64,000 nt of DNA from Clostridium rhizosphaerae (GCF_016765585.1 NZ_JAESWC010000018.1:186001-250000); one strand, 5' to 3'. Counted from the first letter of the stretch, positions 44,441-52,956 are shown. The notes: a model not told the origin generated them from the sequence alone. Numbers and translations are program-made.

Positions 44441-45856
44441 TTATCTTAATAACTGAAGAACTTGTTGAGGTTGTTGGTTTGCTTGCGCAAGCATAGCTTG
44501 AGCAGCCTGAGCAAGAATATTGTTCTTTGAGAATGCTGACATTTCTTTAGCCATATCAACGTCTCTAATTCTTGATTCAGATGATGTTAAGTTCTCACTT
44601 GATGTTCCTAAGTTAGCTATTGTGTGCTCTAATCTATTTTGGTAAGCACCAAGTTTAGATCTTTCAGATGAAACAGATTCAATTGCATTATTTACTAATT
44701 CAATTGCATTATTTGCTCCTGATTGAGTTGTAACATCAATAGCTGAAACACCTAAGTTTTGTGAATCCATAGCATTTATTGCTAAACTTAAGTTTTGATC
44801 TTTGTTAGCACCTATTTGGAATGTTAATGATTGATTTACAGTTATTGACTTTCCACTAACTGATGCAGTAGTTGTACTTCCAGCATCAGCTGCAAGTGTA
44901 AACTTTAATCCAGTAAAGTTACCAGATGTTACTGTAACTTCGTTTCCTTGGTATGAGAAAGTTGATCCAGCAGATACTAATCCACTAGCATTTGCACTCT
45001 TAACACCATTTACTGCATTAGCTGTATCTATACCATTAGCTGCGATGCTTGACAAATCTATTGTTCCATCCAATGTTGTTGCTGTTGCTTCTGCAACTGT
45101 TAATGTCTGATCTGCATCTGCAACATTAGAAGTAAAACTAATTTTGTGATTTGCAGCATCAAATGTAGCAGTATATCCATCAACTACACTGCTAATATTT
45201 TTAGCAATGTCTGTCATTGATTGGCCAGCACTAAATCCAACATTATAAGTTTTACCATTTGCTGTAATGTTTAAAGTACCTGCAGCGGATGCAGTTGTTA
45301 CACCTGCAGTAAGAACTAAGTCACCACTCGCTGCTTTAGCCATTGTACCATTTGCAGTAAATGATAATGTTCCAGCTTTTGTATCTGCAGTTGATGCAAG
45401 TTGAGTTATATTTGCTCCATCAGTAGTGCTTACACCGATAGAACCAGTTAATAATTTCTTTGTATTGAATTCTGTTGTATTTGCAATTCTATCAATTTCT
45501 GAAGTTAATTGAGTTACTTCTTTTTGTATTTCTGATCTATCAGTTGCAGTATTAGTATCAGTAGCTGCTTGAACTGATAATTCTCTCATTCTTTGAAGAA
45601 TAGAGTGAGTTTCATTTAAAGCACCTTCAGCTGTTCCTATTAATGATATAGCATCTTGAGAATTACTTGAAGCTTGATCAAGACCTCTGATTTGTCCTCT
45701 CATTTTTTCAGATATAGCTAATCCTGCAGCATCATCTGATGCGCTATTAATTCTAAGACCAGAAGAAAGTTTTTGCATTGACTTACTTGCATTTGCTGAG
45801 TTAGAGTTCATAAATCTGATAGCATTATTTGCTGCTAAATTGTGATTGATTATCAT
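44441..45856 (-). CDS. hag: Major flagellin
   Basis: The filament subunit, 471 residues. Conserved D0/D1 ends: MIINHNLAANNAIRFMNSNS with SSGLRINSASDDAAGLAISEKMRGQIRGLDQAS, and SRIRDVDMAKEMSAFSKNNILAQAAQAMLAQANQQPQQVLQLLR. A Thr/Ala/Ser-rich variable middle (about 150-370) is surface exposed and a candidate for O-glycosylation. The start at 45856 follows CAAGGAGG; the in-frame ATG at 45901 lies in a regulatory hairpin. A sigma-28 promoter and a CsrA site control it. FliS (48070) is its chaperone. Confidence 0.97.
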   Translation of the reverse strand: MIINHNLAANNAIRFMNSNSANASKSMQKLSSGLRINSASDDAAGLAISEKMRGQIRGLDQASSNSQDAISLIGTAEGALNETHSILQRMRELSVQAATDTNTATDRSEIQKEVTQLTSEIDRIANTTEFNTKKLLTGSIGVSTTDGANITQLASTADTKAGTLSFTANGTMAKAASGDLVLTAGVTTASAAGTLNITANGKTYNVGFSAGQSMTDIAKNISSVVDGYTATFDAANHKISFTSNVADADQTLTVAEATATTLDGTIDLSSIAANGIDTANAVNGVKSANASGLVSAGSTFSYQGNEVTVTSGNFTGLKFTLAADAGSTTTASVSGKSITVNQSLTFQIGANKDQNLSLAINAMDSQNLGVSAIDVTTQSGANNAIELVNNAIESVSSERSKLGAYQNRLEHTIANLGTSSENLTSSESRIRDVDMAKEMSAFSKNNILAQAAQAMLAQANQQPQQVLQLLR

Positions 45857-45862
45857 AATAAA

Positions 45863-45873
45863 ATTCCTCCTTG
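45863..45873 (-). promoter_or_regulatory. CsrA site BS2 overlapping the hag ribosome site
   Basis: The ribosome site CAAGGAGGAAT contains the CsrA core GGA inside ...CAAGGA. CsrA bound here and at the upstream hairpin would block ribosomes, as shown for Bacillus hag. Confidence 0.7.
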
Positions 45874-45884
45874 AATTTTGTTTT

Positions 45885-45900
45885 TGGACATCCTTGTCCA
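45885..45900 (-). promoter_or_regulatory. CsrA site BS1: hairpin in the hag leader
   Basis: TGGAC-AAGGAT-GTCCA is a 5-bp stem with GGA in a 6-nt loop. ACAAGGATGT matches the SELEX-derived CsrA consensus (RUACARGGAUGU) at 10 consecutive positions. It sits 12 nt before the BS2/ribosome-site element. Confidence 0.85.
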
Positions 45901-45984
45901 TTTTTATTTATAGTCAAGCTCTTTGAGCTTACTATCATTACTTACTGTATTAAACCTGGCCAGTTTAATTACTGTATATTGATA

Positions 45985-46011
45985 TAATCGTCAATTATTT
46001 TAATTACTTTA
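45985..46011 (-). promoter_or_regulatory. Sigma-28 promoter of hag
   Basis: TAAA (46008-46011), 15 bp, GACGATTA (45985-45992). This gives a 5' UTR of roughly 120 nt containing three small hairpins (TTAAAC/GTTTAA, AAGCTC/GAGCTT, and the CsrA hairpin). Confidence 0.78.
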
Positions 46012-46039
46012 TACCCTTTTTAAAAAATATTTTAAGATT

Positions 46040-46381
46040 CTACACCTTTTTACTAAATACTTTATTGTTGTCATAAAAGCTTTTATTATAAAACTTATTA
46101 GCCTTCTCTCCGAGTTCAAGTTTATGAAGTTTTAGTTTTATATCATCCATTTTTTGAATCATTAATAACTTGATTTTAGCTTCGTTCTCAATAATACCGT
46201 ATTTTACAGCTTGATTCTTAAAATCTGTAGTATCAAGGTTTAATTCTTTCATTTTCTCTATGAGTAACTCTCTGTCACCTAAAAGCTGTGATAAAATATC
46301 ATAATCTTCCTTTATCAAGCTTTCTAATATTTTAATTGACATAACCTTATATTGCTCAAATATAACCTCATACTCTTTCAA
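46040..46381 (-). CDS. FliT-like flagellar protein after fliD
   Basis: A 113-residue, mostly helical, charged protein with no membrane segment (EYEVIFEQYKVMSIKILESLIKEDYDILSQLLGDRELLIEKM). Size, helix content and position right after fliD match FliT-type chaperones of the filament cap, which share little sequence. The gap to fliD is 6 nt, so it is cotranscribed. The identification is by context. Confidence 0.6.
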   Translation of the reverse strand: MKEYEVIFEQYKVMSIKILESLIKEDYDILSQLLGDRELLIEKMKELNLDTTDFKNQAVKYGIIENEAKIKLLMIQKMDDIKLKLHKLELGEKANKFYNKSFYDNNKVFSKKV

Positions 46382-46387
46382 TTAATT

Positions 46388-48043
46388 TTAACCTCCAAGC
46401 TGCTGAGTCAGCCAAGATTGCTGACTATTTAGCTGATTCATAGCAGTTTCTAGTTTAGAAAACTTTTGATAATAGCTTTCCTGCTTCTTGGCAAGCGCAT
46501 CAGTCATGGATTTTATCAATTTATCCTTTTGGTACAATTGGTCTGGAAGAGTATTGGTTCCTCCACCTCCAAAATAAGAAAAATCATCTTGATAATTTGC
46601 ATACTTTGTAAGTATATTCTTATTTGAAATAACGTTGGTAAGACCAACATTGGACTCAAGTATCTTTTTTACTCTCGTAAAAATACCATCTTCTCTATAA
46701 GTCGTTTTCGAAGAATCATAACTTCCATCAAAAGTCGTTGATGACACATTAGTAAACATTTTTTGTACTTGAGCGCTATTTAGAGAAATGGCACTCTTCA
46801 GCTTGCCTTCATCAATAATATCTATGTGTGCTGGTTTGCTATATTCATCTGAAAAATTAAGTCCTATACTATTTGAGCCATATTTCCCGAAAGAAAGCCC
46901 TGAATTTGTTACTGCGGTTGAAAAAGATTCCTTAAGATCTTGAAGAATCTTTTGAAGATTTTCATCATTTCTTAATATTCCAGCCTTTGCTTTACTTTCC
47001 CAAGCTGTGATGTCAGCCTCTTTCATCTGGCTCTTTTGAGTATCTGTTAAGGGCTTATAATCATAATTCTTTTTCTCAGTGATTTTTGTCTGAATTTTAT
47101 CTACTATAGCATTATATTTATCTATGAAACCTTTAATTTTATCAAATACCTTTTGTGAATTTTGACTTATAGAAACAGTACTTGACCCTGGCCCCTGCAG
47201 ACTGTAGTTAACACCATTTAAGGAAAAGTTATTACTTTCCTTATCATTTACCGGATAGACAGTAGCATCCCCCGGAACTTGTAAAGTAAAATTAGCATTA
47301 GAGCCTATCTTATCTACCCCGATATCTAAAGGGTTTATTTTAAGAAAGTCAGTTAAATCAGAAGTTGAATCACTTGATATTTGCATTTTGGCTGATTGAC
47401 CGGTTTTCACTGACTGCAAAGTAAATTTGCCAGAAAGTTCGTTAAAAGAAGCTTTAACTGTACCAGAACCTTGATTATTAATTGTAGTAATCAAGTCATT
47501 TAATGTCATACTTCCGCTTGAGTTATCAATCTTTATTTTAAGAGCATTTCCATTTACAGTCAGATTAAGGTTTAGTACTCCTACTAAACTAGGATTTTTA
47601 TCAGTAAGTTTTGTACTTAAACTAATTCCAGAATCTAATTGATTGATTACTCCAGCTCCTTGCGCGATACCTGTAACATTAATAGTATAATTTCCTGGAA
47701 CAGCTCCTGCGCTGGCTGAAATATTTGCAATTGCCCCATTTACACCATTTACATCAAAAGGTGAAAAGCTTGATGAAGACAAAATATTTTTATCAGAAGA
47801 ACTAGAATCAAGGAAACTGCTTTGAAGATCTTTTAAATCCTTTATAATATCTTGGTAAGCCTCTTGTCTCCAAGCTACTGTTTGACGGTCTTGTTTAATT
47901 TTATCCATCTTGGTCTGCTCTGCAGCCATCATCTTTTTAACCATAGCATCTACGTCAAGACCTGTTGCCATACCAGTAATTCTTAATAAATTTCCACCAC
48001 CAGCACCAGTCATTCCGCTGGGAGTACCCGATACATCACTCAT
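46388..48043 (-). CDS. fliD: Filament cap protein FliD
   Basis: FliD forms the cap under which flagellin folds. 551 residues; RITGMATGLDVDAMVKKMMAAEQTKMDKIKQDRQTVAWRQEAYQDI is the N-terminal FliD_N motif. A flagellin-hook IN motif lies near 280, and a coiled C-terminal FliD_C follows (YQKFSKLETAMNQLNSQQSWLTQQLGG). The ATG at 48043 follows AGGTGG; GTG codons upstream overlap that site. Confidence 0.95.
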   Translation of the reverse strand: MSDVSGTPSGMTGAGGGNLLRITGMATGLDVDAMVKKMMAAEQTKMDKIKQDRQTVAWRQEAYQDIIKDLKDLQSSFLDSSSSDKNILSSSSFSPFDVNGVNGAIANISASAGAVPGNYTINVTGIAQGAGVINQLDSGISLSTKLTDKNPSLVGVLNLNLTVNGNALKIKIDNSSGSMTLNDLITTINNQGSGTVKASFNELSGKFTLQSVKTGQSAKMQISSDSTSDLTDFLKINPLDIGVDKIGSNANFTLQVPGDATVYPVNDKESNNFSLNGVNYSLQGPGSSTVSISQNSQKVFDKIKGFIDKYNAIVDKIQTKITEKKNYDYKPLTDTQKSQMKEADITAWESKAKAGILRNDENLQKILQDLKESFSTAVTNSGLSFGKYGSNSIGLNFSDEYSKPAHIDIIDEGKLKSAISLNSAQVQKMFTNVSSTTFDGSYDSSKTTYREDGIFTRVKKILESNVGLTNVISNKNILTKYANYQDDFSYFGGGGTNTLPDQLYQKDKLIKSMTDALAKKQESYYQKFSKLETAMNQLNSQQSWLTQQLGG

Positions 48044-48069
48044 AAAATTCACCACCTAAATATAAATTG

Positions 48070-48456
48070 TTATTTTGCGTTTTTAGATACCTTGTAAGCT
48101 TCGCTCCAAGTATCTCTAACGTCCTCTATTAAAGGAATAATCTCATTCATTATATCAATGTCCTTTTTAAGATTAGCATCAACTAGTCTTCTTACTATAA
48201 AGTCATAGACATTCATTAACTGCTGAGCCCATTCTCCACCTTTAGAGACATCTAAAGTTACCATAAGCTCATAAAAAATATTTTGAGTTTTTACAATATT
48301 TTCATGTGCATTTTTAACGTCTTTGTCTAAAATAGCTTGTCTTCCCATTTTAGAAAACTTCACTGCTCCGTCAAGAAGCATTAGAAGAAGCTGTTCTCTT
48401 GAAGCATAATTTACACTGTTATTTTTATAAACGTTATAAGCATTACTGCTTTGCAT
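48070..48456 (-). CDS. fliS: Flagellin chaperone FliS
   Basis: A 128-residue helical protein that binds the flagellin C-terminus and, in Bacillus, also FliW-linked steps of flagellin homeostasis. NAYNVYKNNSVNYASREQLLLMLLDGAVKFSKMGRQAI is the FliS start, and LMVTLDVSKGGEWAQQLMNVYDFIVRRLVDAN the middle. The start at 48456 follows GAGGAGG; the upstream in-frame ATG (48510) lies inside the previous gene. Confidence 0.95.
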   Translation of the reverse strand: MQSSNAYNVYKNNSVNYASREQLLLMLLDGAVKFSKMGRQAILDKDVKNAHENIVKTQNIFYELMVTLDVSKGGEWAQQLMNVYDFIVRRLVDANLKKDIDIMNEIIPLIEDVRDTWSEAYKVSKNAK

Positions 48457-48469
48457 AGTTTTGCCTCCT

Positions 48470-48739
48470 CTATTTTTTGGTATCAAGATAAACGCCCTTT
48501 GAAGCTTCATCGTATTCTACATTCTCATTAGTAGCATCTATCTCAATCTTTTCAGCTTTAACAGCATCCACAATAATTTTCTTATGATTATCATATCTTT
48601 CAGGATTATAATCCTTTTTTTCTTTCTGCTTGTCCTTGTTTATCTCAATGTTTTTAGTGCCATGTATTAGGCCTTCCTTGGCGGCATCATTTATTTTTTG
48701 GCGAAGGTCAGTATCTATTTTATTTAATATATACTCCAT
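48470..48739 (-). CDS. Small flagellar-operon protein of unknown function
   Basis: 89 residues, very rich in Lys, Asp, Glu and Asn, with no membrane segment. The N-terminal MEYILNKIDTDLRQKINDAAKEG is probably helical and the rest probably disordered (NKDKQKEKKDYNPERYDNHKK). It lies between flaG and fliS at 13-14 nt spacing and has a GGAGGG site, so it is a real operon member. Its role is not known. Confidence 0.65.
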   Translation of the reverse strand: MEYILNKIDTDLRQKINDAAKEGLIHGTKNIEINKDKQKEKKDYNPERYDNHKKIIVDAVKAEKIEIDATNENVEYDEASKGVYLDTKK

Positions 48740-48753
48740 AGACTGCCCTCCTT

Positions 48754-49122
48754 TTATGCCTTTTTGTCAAAAATCACTCCAACAATTTCACACATCTTTG
48801 CAACCATATCAAGAATTTTCTTTGGAGGTATTTCCTGAACTACCTTACCGTTGTCATCCACTATTTTAACCATTAAATCGTTTGTGAACTTATCGTGAAA
48901 CTGATATTCAGCATGAGTTTTATTATCTTCAAGGAATTTGTTGAGCTTATCTACAGCTTTTTTTAAATCCTTTTCAGTTATCTTTTTATTGTCTATATCC
49001 TTATTATCGATGTTATTTATATTTCCTGCAGTATTTGTACTATTATTTTGCACCCCATTATTTAAGTTTATATTTGTATCTAAAGCTCCTTGTCTTCCCT
49101 GACTAGTAACTCTAACTTCCAT
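48754..49122 (-). CDS. flaG: FlaG family protein
   Basis: 122 residues: an Asn-rich disordered N-terminus (about 15-40), then the FlaG domain (LKKAVDKLNKFLEDNKTHAEYQFHDKFTNDLMVKIVDDNGKVVQEIPPKKILDM). FlaG proteins affect filament length. It lies between csrA and the 89-residue gene. Confidence 0.9.
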   Translation of the reverse strand: MEVRVTSQGRQGALDTNINLNNGVQNNSTNTAGNINNIDNKDIDNKKITEKDLKKAVDKLNKFLEDNKTHAEYQFHDKFTNDLMVKIVDDNGKVVQEIPPKKILDMVAKMCEIVGVIFDKKA

Positions 49123-49142
49123 ATTAAGCTGTCCCCCCGTAT

Positions 49143-49358
49143 TTATCTTTTAATATTTTTTAATATTGAGCTGTCAAAATGAGCAGCATTTTTGTTTTCT
49201 TCAGTTACGTCCTTGTAAAGCTCTTTTCTAAGTATTGTAATATTTTTAGGTGCAGCTATAGAAAGCTTAACAGAGCCATCATCAACCTTAACTACTGTTA
49301 TTTCTATATTATCACCGATTAAAATTGACTCACCTTTTTTTCTAGTTATAACTAACAT
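49143..49358 (-). CDS. csrA: RNA-binding translational regulator CsrA
   Basis: A 71-residue dimeric RNA-binding protein: [25 protein letters not shown], then [13 protein letters not shown] with the RNA-contact motif. It represses hag translation until FliW takes it away; the fliW-csrA pair is adjacent here, as in Bacillus. The start at 49358 follows GGAGGGAGG, a double GGA that could allow autocontrol. The upstream region is a GC-rich inserted element. A broken paralogue lies at 42242. Confidence 0.95.
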   Translation of the reverse strand: MLVITRKKGESILIGDNIEITVVKVDDGSVKLSIAAPKNITILRKELYKDVTEENKNAAHFDSSILKNIKR

Positions 49359-49364
49359 ACAAAT

Positions 49365-49457
49365 CCTCCCTCCAGTCGGATTCACGGGGCCGCCTTAACG
49401 CGCTCATTCCCATTGCTAGTCTGCCCGTTAAAGCCCATTAAGGGCTTTAACCTCCTT
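49365..49457. repeat. SD-to-SD repeat element, copy 1 (before csrA)
   Basis: Read on the minus strand it starts AAGGAGGTTAAAGCCC, forms the hairpin GTTAAAGCCC/GGGCTTTAAC (49427-49451), runs through unusually GC-rich sequence, and ends TCCGACTGGAGGGAGG at the csrA ribosome site. Start and end match copy 2 at 49884. It supplies the last codons of fliW (EVKALNGL). Confidence 0.75.
49382..49438 (-). other. 18-codon leader ORF before csrA (possible)
   Basis: [18 protein letters not shown]-stop begins inside the end of fliW, 12 nt after AAGGAGG, and ends 23 nt before the csrA ATG. It resembles the N-terminal extension [16 protein letters not shown] that would come from the equivalent ATG in copy 2. 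It could be a translated leader or merely a by-product of the repeat. Confidence 0.4.
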
Positions 49458-49877
49458 TTTTAGCAAAGGATGCTTTATCTTATACATTTCATTATCTAGT
49501 ATTATTTGTTCCCCTAGTCTCTCTTTTATATTAATTATAATTGGAGCTTTTAGGTTTGTAGTTATATGTTCTATATTTGAACTTAAGGTGACGGTGTTTA
49601 ATACCATAACTTCCTCAGGTGATATTATTTTAAGTTCCTTAAGTTTTTCGTCATTCAGTTTAAATTCATAATCCTTTACTAACTCAAAGGGTGAGATTAC
49701 TATTAGTCCTAATTCTTCATTCTCAATAGAATGAAGTATATTAAACAGTTCATTCTCTTCCGCTGGAAAAAGTATATATCTTTTTAATTCTTCAAAGCCC
49801 GGCAGACCTTTTTTAAAGGTTATTACATCTTCTTCTTTATATTCTTTTACACCATGATATTTTGTATTAAGCTTCAT
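49428..49877 (-). CDS. fliW: Flagellar assembly factor FliW
   Basis: FliW binds flagellin or, when flagellin is exported, binds CsrA and frees hag mRNA. 149 residues with [40 protein letters not shown] and a long acidic groove typical of FliW. The start at 49877 (MKLNTKYHG) follows CTACAAGGAGG, itself a CsrA-like sequence. An in-frame ATG at 49967, also with a ribosome site, would add 30 residues encoded by a repeat element; less likely. Confidence 0.94.
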   Translation of the reverse strand: MKLNTKYHGVKEYKEEDVITFKKGLPGFEELKRYILFPAEENELFNILHSIENEELGLIVISPFELVKDYEFKLNDEKLKELKIISPEEVMVLNTVTLSSNIEHITTNLKAPIIINIKERLGEQIILDNEMYKIKHPLLKKEVKALNGL

Positions 49878-49883
49878 TATATT

Positions 49884-49986
49884 CCTCCTTGTAGTCGGAA
49901 GCACTGAGCAATCAAAGATTACTCGCTCTGCTCGCTGATTGCTCGCTGATTGCTCGTAAAAGTCCATTTAGGACTTTTACCTCCTT
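49884..49986. repeat. SD-to-SD repeat element, copy 2 (before fliW)
   Basis: On the minus strand: AAGGAGGTAAAAGTCC, hairpin GTAAAAGTCC/GGACTTTTAC (49956-49980), two tandem copies of the 11-mer GAGCAATCAGC, a pairing GATTGCTC, then TTCCGACTACAAGGAGG. It corresponds to copy 1 at both ends. Confidence 0.75.
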
Positions 49987-49992
49987 ATGGGA

Positions 49993-50967
49993 CTATCTTA
50001 GATAGTCCAGCAGTGTTGGCTGAAGCACTTTTGCACTAGTTTGAAGTGATGCCATGTATACCGTTTGAAGTGTAGCATACTGCATTGTTTTTTCAGTTAT
50101 ATCTATATCTTCTGTTCTTGATAAAATACTTGTTAAATTAGCTGTTTCATCTTCGTTTTTATCCTTCGCGCTGTCCATTCTGTTCTGTTTTGCACCTACT
50201 TGTGAACGAACCTTTAAAAGATTGTTTATTGCATCAGTGACATCAGATAAATCTCCATTTGAAAGCTTAGAAGTATCAGCTGCATTATCCAAGTGATTAA
50301 CTATATTTTTAAACAAATCTATTAAATTATCCGCTTTATCATCAGTAGTATTTTCTGGTCTGAATTGAACAATTTCCCCTGAAGTAACGTTATAATCCAT
50401 AGTTACACCCTGTGATATTTCTACAAAAAGCTTTTTATCTAGTTTTGCAATTTCAGTTGGATTTGGATTTCCTAAGCTGTCCGCTGCATTATCATATTGA
50501 AGTTCTGTATTGTTGCCTGCCTTCTTAGTAGACATTGGCTTATCACTAGCTCTGCTTCCACCAAAAATATAGCTTCCATCAAAATTTGTATTCATAATTT
50601 GAGCAAACTGATCTATCCTTTGATTTATTTCATCCTTAATTGATGTTCTTTCACTGGATCCATAAGCAGCATTTCCGGCAGATACAAGAAGCTCTCTAAC
50701 CTTTTGGAGCACATTTCCTGCTTGTCCTAATGCAGCATCTGTTGTATCAAGCCAGTTTATTGTATCATTAATATTAGTTTTATATTGGTTGTTTGCATTT
50801 ATATCAGTGTGAAGCTGCATTGCTCTTGCAACTCTTGCTGGGTCATCCGAAGGTTTTCTTATTTCCTTTCCTGATGTCATCTGCTGCTGAAGAGTCTGCA
50901 TATTCTCAAGATTGGATCTCATATCTGTTAAAAAACTATTTGACAGCATTTTATTTGTAACACGCAT
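49993..50967 (-). CDS. flgL: Hook-filament junction protein FlgL
   Basis: 324 residues; RVTNKMLSNSFLTDMRSNLENMQTLQQQMTSGKEIRKPSDDPARVARAMQL is the flagellin-like N-terminus, and TEDIDITEKTMQYATLQTVYMASLQTSAKVLQPTLLDYL the C-terminus. It forms the second junction zone between hook and filament. It follows flgK by 26 nt. Confidence 0.95.
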   Translation of the reverse strand: MRVTNKMLSNSFLTDMRSNLENMQTLQQQMTSGKEIRKPSDDPARVARAMQLHTDINANNQYKTNINDTINWLDTTDAALGQAGNVLQKVRELLVSAGNAAYGSSERTSIKDEINQRIDQFAQIMNTNFDGSYIFGGSRASDKPMSTKKAGNNTELQYDNAADSLGNPNPTEIAKLDKKLFVEISQGVTMDYNVTSGEIVQFRPENTTDDKADNLIDLFKNIVNHLDNAADTSKLSNGDLSDVTDAINNLLKVRSQVGAKQNRMDSAKDKNEDETANLTSILSRTEDIDITEKTMQYATLQTVYMASLQTSAKVLQPTLLDYLR

Positions 50968-50993
50968 TTTTTCACCTCAATATTTATTAATTA

Positions 50994-52937
50994 TTATCTT
51001 TTTAAACCATTTATAACTACATCTAGAAGTTCGTCTACAGTAGAAATAATTTTGGCATTTGCTTGATAAGCATGTTGATATTGAATTAAGTTTGCCATTT
51101 CTTCATCAACTGAAACTCCCGAGACAGATTCTTTAGTCTGTTGAAAGCTTGAAAGTAGTGTCTGTTGATTTTTCACCACTCTCTTTGCTTCGCCTTCCTG
51201 AACACCAAGCCTGTCTATAACATCCTTAAAATAATTATCTATTTTCATTCCGCTTGAGCTGCTTTTAAACTCTACAAGGCCATTACTTTTTGTAATATCG
51301 TTATTTCCCTTTGCTGCATTAAATAAATCAGCTCTTGAATTTATTGTATCTACTCCATTATCATATCCTATATTCTGTATATTCATTAGCTTGTCTCTAA
51401 GTTGTGCAATAGCTAATGCTCTGCTGCCGTCCTTATTACCATCTTCAGTATTACTAGTAGCTAAAGCATAGTTATCATCATTAGTTCTTGTTTTCAAAAG
51501 CATAACGTCATCTATAAGCTGTTTGTTTACAGATATATTTGCTGCTGTTATATCTTCTTCAGCTGATAATACATTTTTCAATTTATCTACTGTTGTAGGA
51601 TCGCTATAATTGTATAACACAGTTTTACTGCCTTGAGTAGTATAGTTTGCATTTGCAACGTCAGAGTTAACAAAGAAAGGTGTATAGTCATATCCATCAA
51701 TTAAATTTCCATTCACATCTTTAACCTTGTTGGCTGCAGCATTTGCATCACTTATATCTTTCACACCGCTTTGAAGTGAGTTTACAGCTAATGCTAAGGA
51801 CTTGGCTACTTTATTTAGCTGTCCCATGTAATTATCAATATCTTCTTGTACTGACATATATCCCTTTAACTCACCATCTGAAGGTTTAAACAGTACAAAT
51901 TGTGAAAAATCAGTTCCATTTGCTGTAACGGCTGTTCCTGTATTATCTCCCCATATTACTCTATTCTCGTCAATTTGTTTAAATTGATCTTGTGTTAATG
52001 CAACGCCGCTTATTGTTGCAGAATTAGACACGCTGGTTTTATCACCAAGTTTATAATAAGTTATGTCATAAAGTGTATTCCCACTTGCATCTTTTTTTAC
52101 ATTGCCGCTTGCATCTTTTTGTGGAACTATACTATCTACATAAGATAATCTTCTTACATCTGTATTATTTTCAGATTTTATTAAGCTTGAATTTTGTGTT
52201 GAGTCGCTGGATATTAAGTCGACTGGTTTAACGTCATTTCCCTCAAAATTCCTTTTGTCTATATTTATATTGAACTTTGTACTTAATGTATCTAAAAGCT
52301 GATCTCTTCTATCCATTAAATCATTTGGCATTTCACCTGCCACTTTTACACCAATTATCTGCTGATTTAATGTATCAATTTGATTTAATATATCATTAGC
52401 TTCAAAAACTGTATCCTTAATAACAGACTGCGTATTTTCCTTTAGTTTTTGAAGCTGACCTGCAGTATGATTTAGAGCATCTGCAAGAGCTGCTGCCTGC
52501 TGAATCACTACAGTTCTCGTATTGGAGGTTTGGGGACTATTAGAAAGTGTCTGCCAGGAATCAAAAAATTTTCCTATAAGACTGGATACTCCTGTATCTC
52601 CTGGCTCATTAAAAATACTTTCAACCTCACTTAAAAATTTATCTCTTGCTGAAAACTGTCCATATTTGCTGTTTTCAACTCTTACCTGATAATCAAGAAA
52701 ACTATCTCTTACCCGTTCAATTGCTGCTACCTGAGAACCTGTTCCGATTTGACCTGGCTCAGCCGCATTATTCATACTTGGCATACCAAATGGTCTGGTA
52801 GTCTCTATCTTTGCTCTTTGTCTCGAATAGCCTTCTGTATTAGCATTAGATATATTATGAGAAGTAACGTTGATTGCACTCTGCTGTGCGGCCATTCCTC
52901 TAGTTCCTACATGTAAAATTGAAAATAAACCCGACAT
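50994..52937 (-). CDS. flgK: Hook-filament junction protein FlgK
   Basis: 647 residues, with N-terminal SILHVGTRGMAAQQSAINVTSHNISNANTEGYSRQR and C-terminal GVSVDEEMANLIQYQHAYQANAKIISTVDELLDVVINGL. The centre (about 230-560) is variable. It is exported with FlgN as chaperone, whose gene lies just upstream. Confidence 0.95.
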   Translation of the reverse strand: MSGLFSILHVGTRGMAAQQSAINVTSHNISNANTEGYSRQRAKIETTRPFGMPSMNNAAEPGQIGTGSQVAAIERVRDSFLDYQVRVENSKYGQFSARDKFLSEVESIFNEPGDTGVSSLIGKFFDSWQTLSNSPQTSNTRTVVIQQAAALADALNHTAGQLQKLKENTQSVIKDTVFEANDILNQIDTLNQQIIGVKVAGEMPNDLMDRRDQLLDTLSTKFNINIDKRNFEGNDVKPVDLISSDSTQNSSLIKSENNTDVRRLSYVDSIVPQKDASGNVKKDASGNTLYDITYYKLGDKTSVSNSATISGVALTQDQFKQIDENRVIWGDNTGTAVTANGTDFSQFVLFKPSDGELKGYMSVQEDIDNYMGQLNKVAKSLALAVNSLQSGVKDISDANAAANKVKDVNGNLIDGYDYTPFFVNSDVANANYTTQGSKTVLYNYSDPTTVDKLKNVLSAEEDITAANISVNKQLIDDVMLLKTRTNDDNYALATSNTEDGNKDGSRALAIAQLRDKLMNIQNIGYDNGVDTINSRADLFNAAKGNNDITKSNGLVEFKSSSSGMKIDNYFKDVIDRLGVQEGEAKRVVKNQQTLLSSFQQTKESVSGVSVDEEMANLIQYQHAYQANAKIISTVDELLDVVINGLKR

Positions 52938-52956
52938 TTGCTCACCTCATTAAATT

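Noticed and set aside
45857-45901. In-frame ATG that would extend flagellin by 15 residues (MDKDVQKQ...)
   Set aside because: It lies inside the CsrA hairpin and has no ribosome site; the conserved flagellin start MIINHNLAANN follows AAGGAGG at 45856.
49921-49960. Short CRISPR-like tandem repeat (GAGCAATCAGC twice)
   Set aside because: Only two 11-bp units with no spacers; it is an internal duplication of the leader element.
49878-49967. 30-residue N-terminal extension of FliW as the main product
   Set aside because: It is encoded by a repeat element; the family start MKLNTKYHG has a better-spaced AAGGAGG. Kept as a finding because a ribosome site also precedes the upstream ATG.
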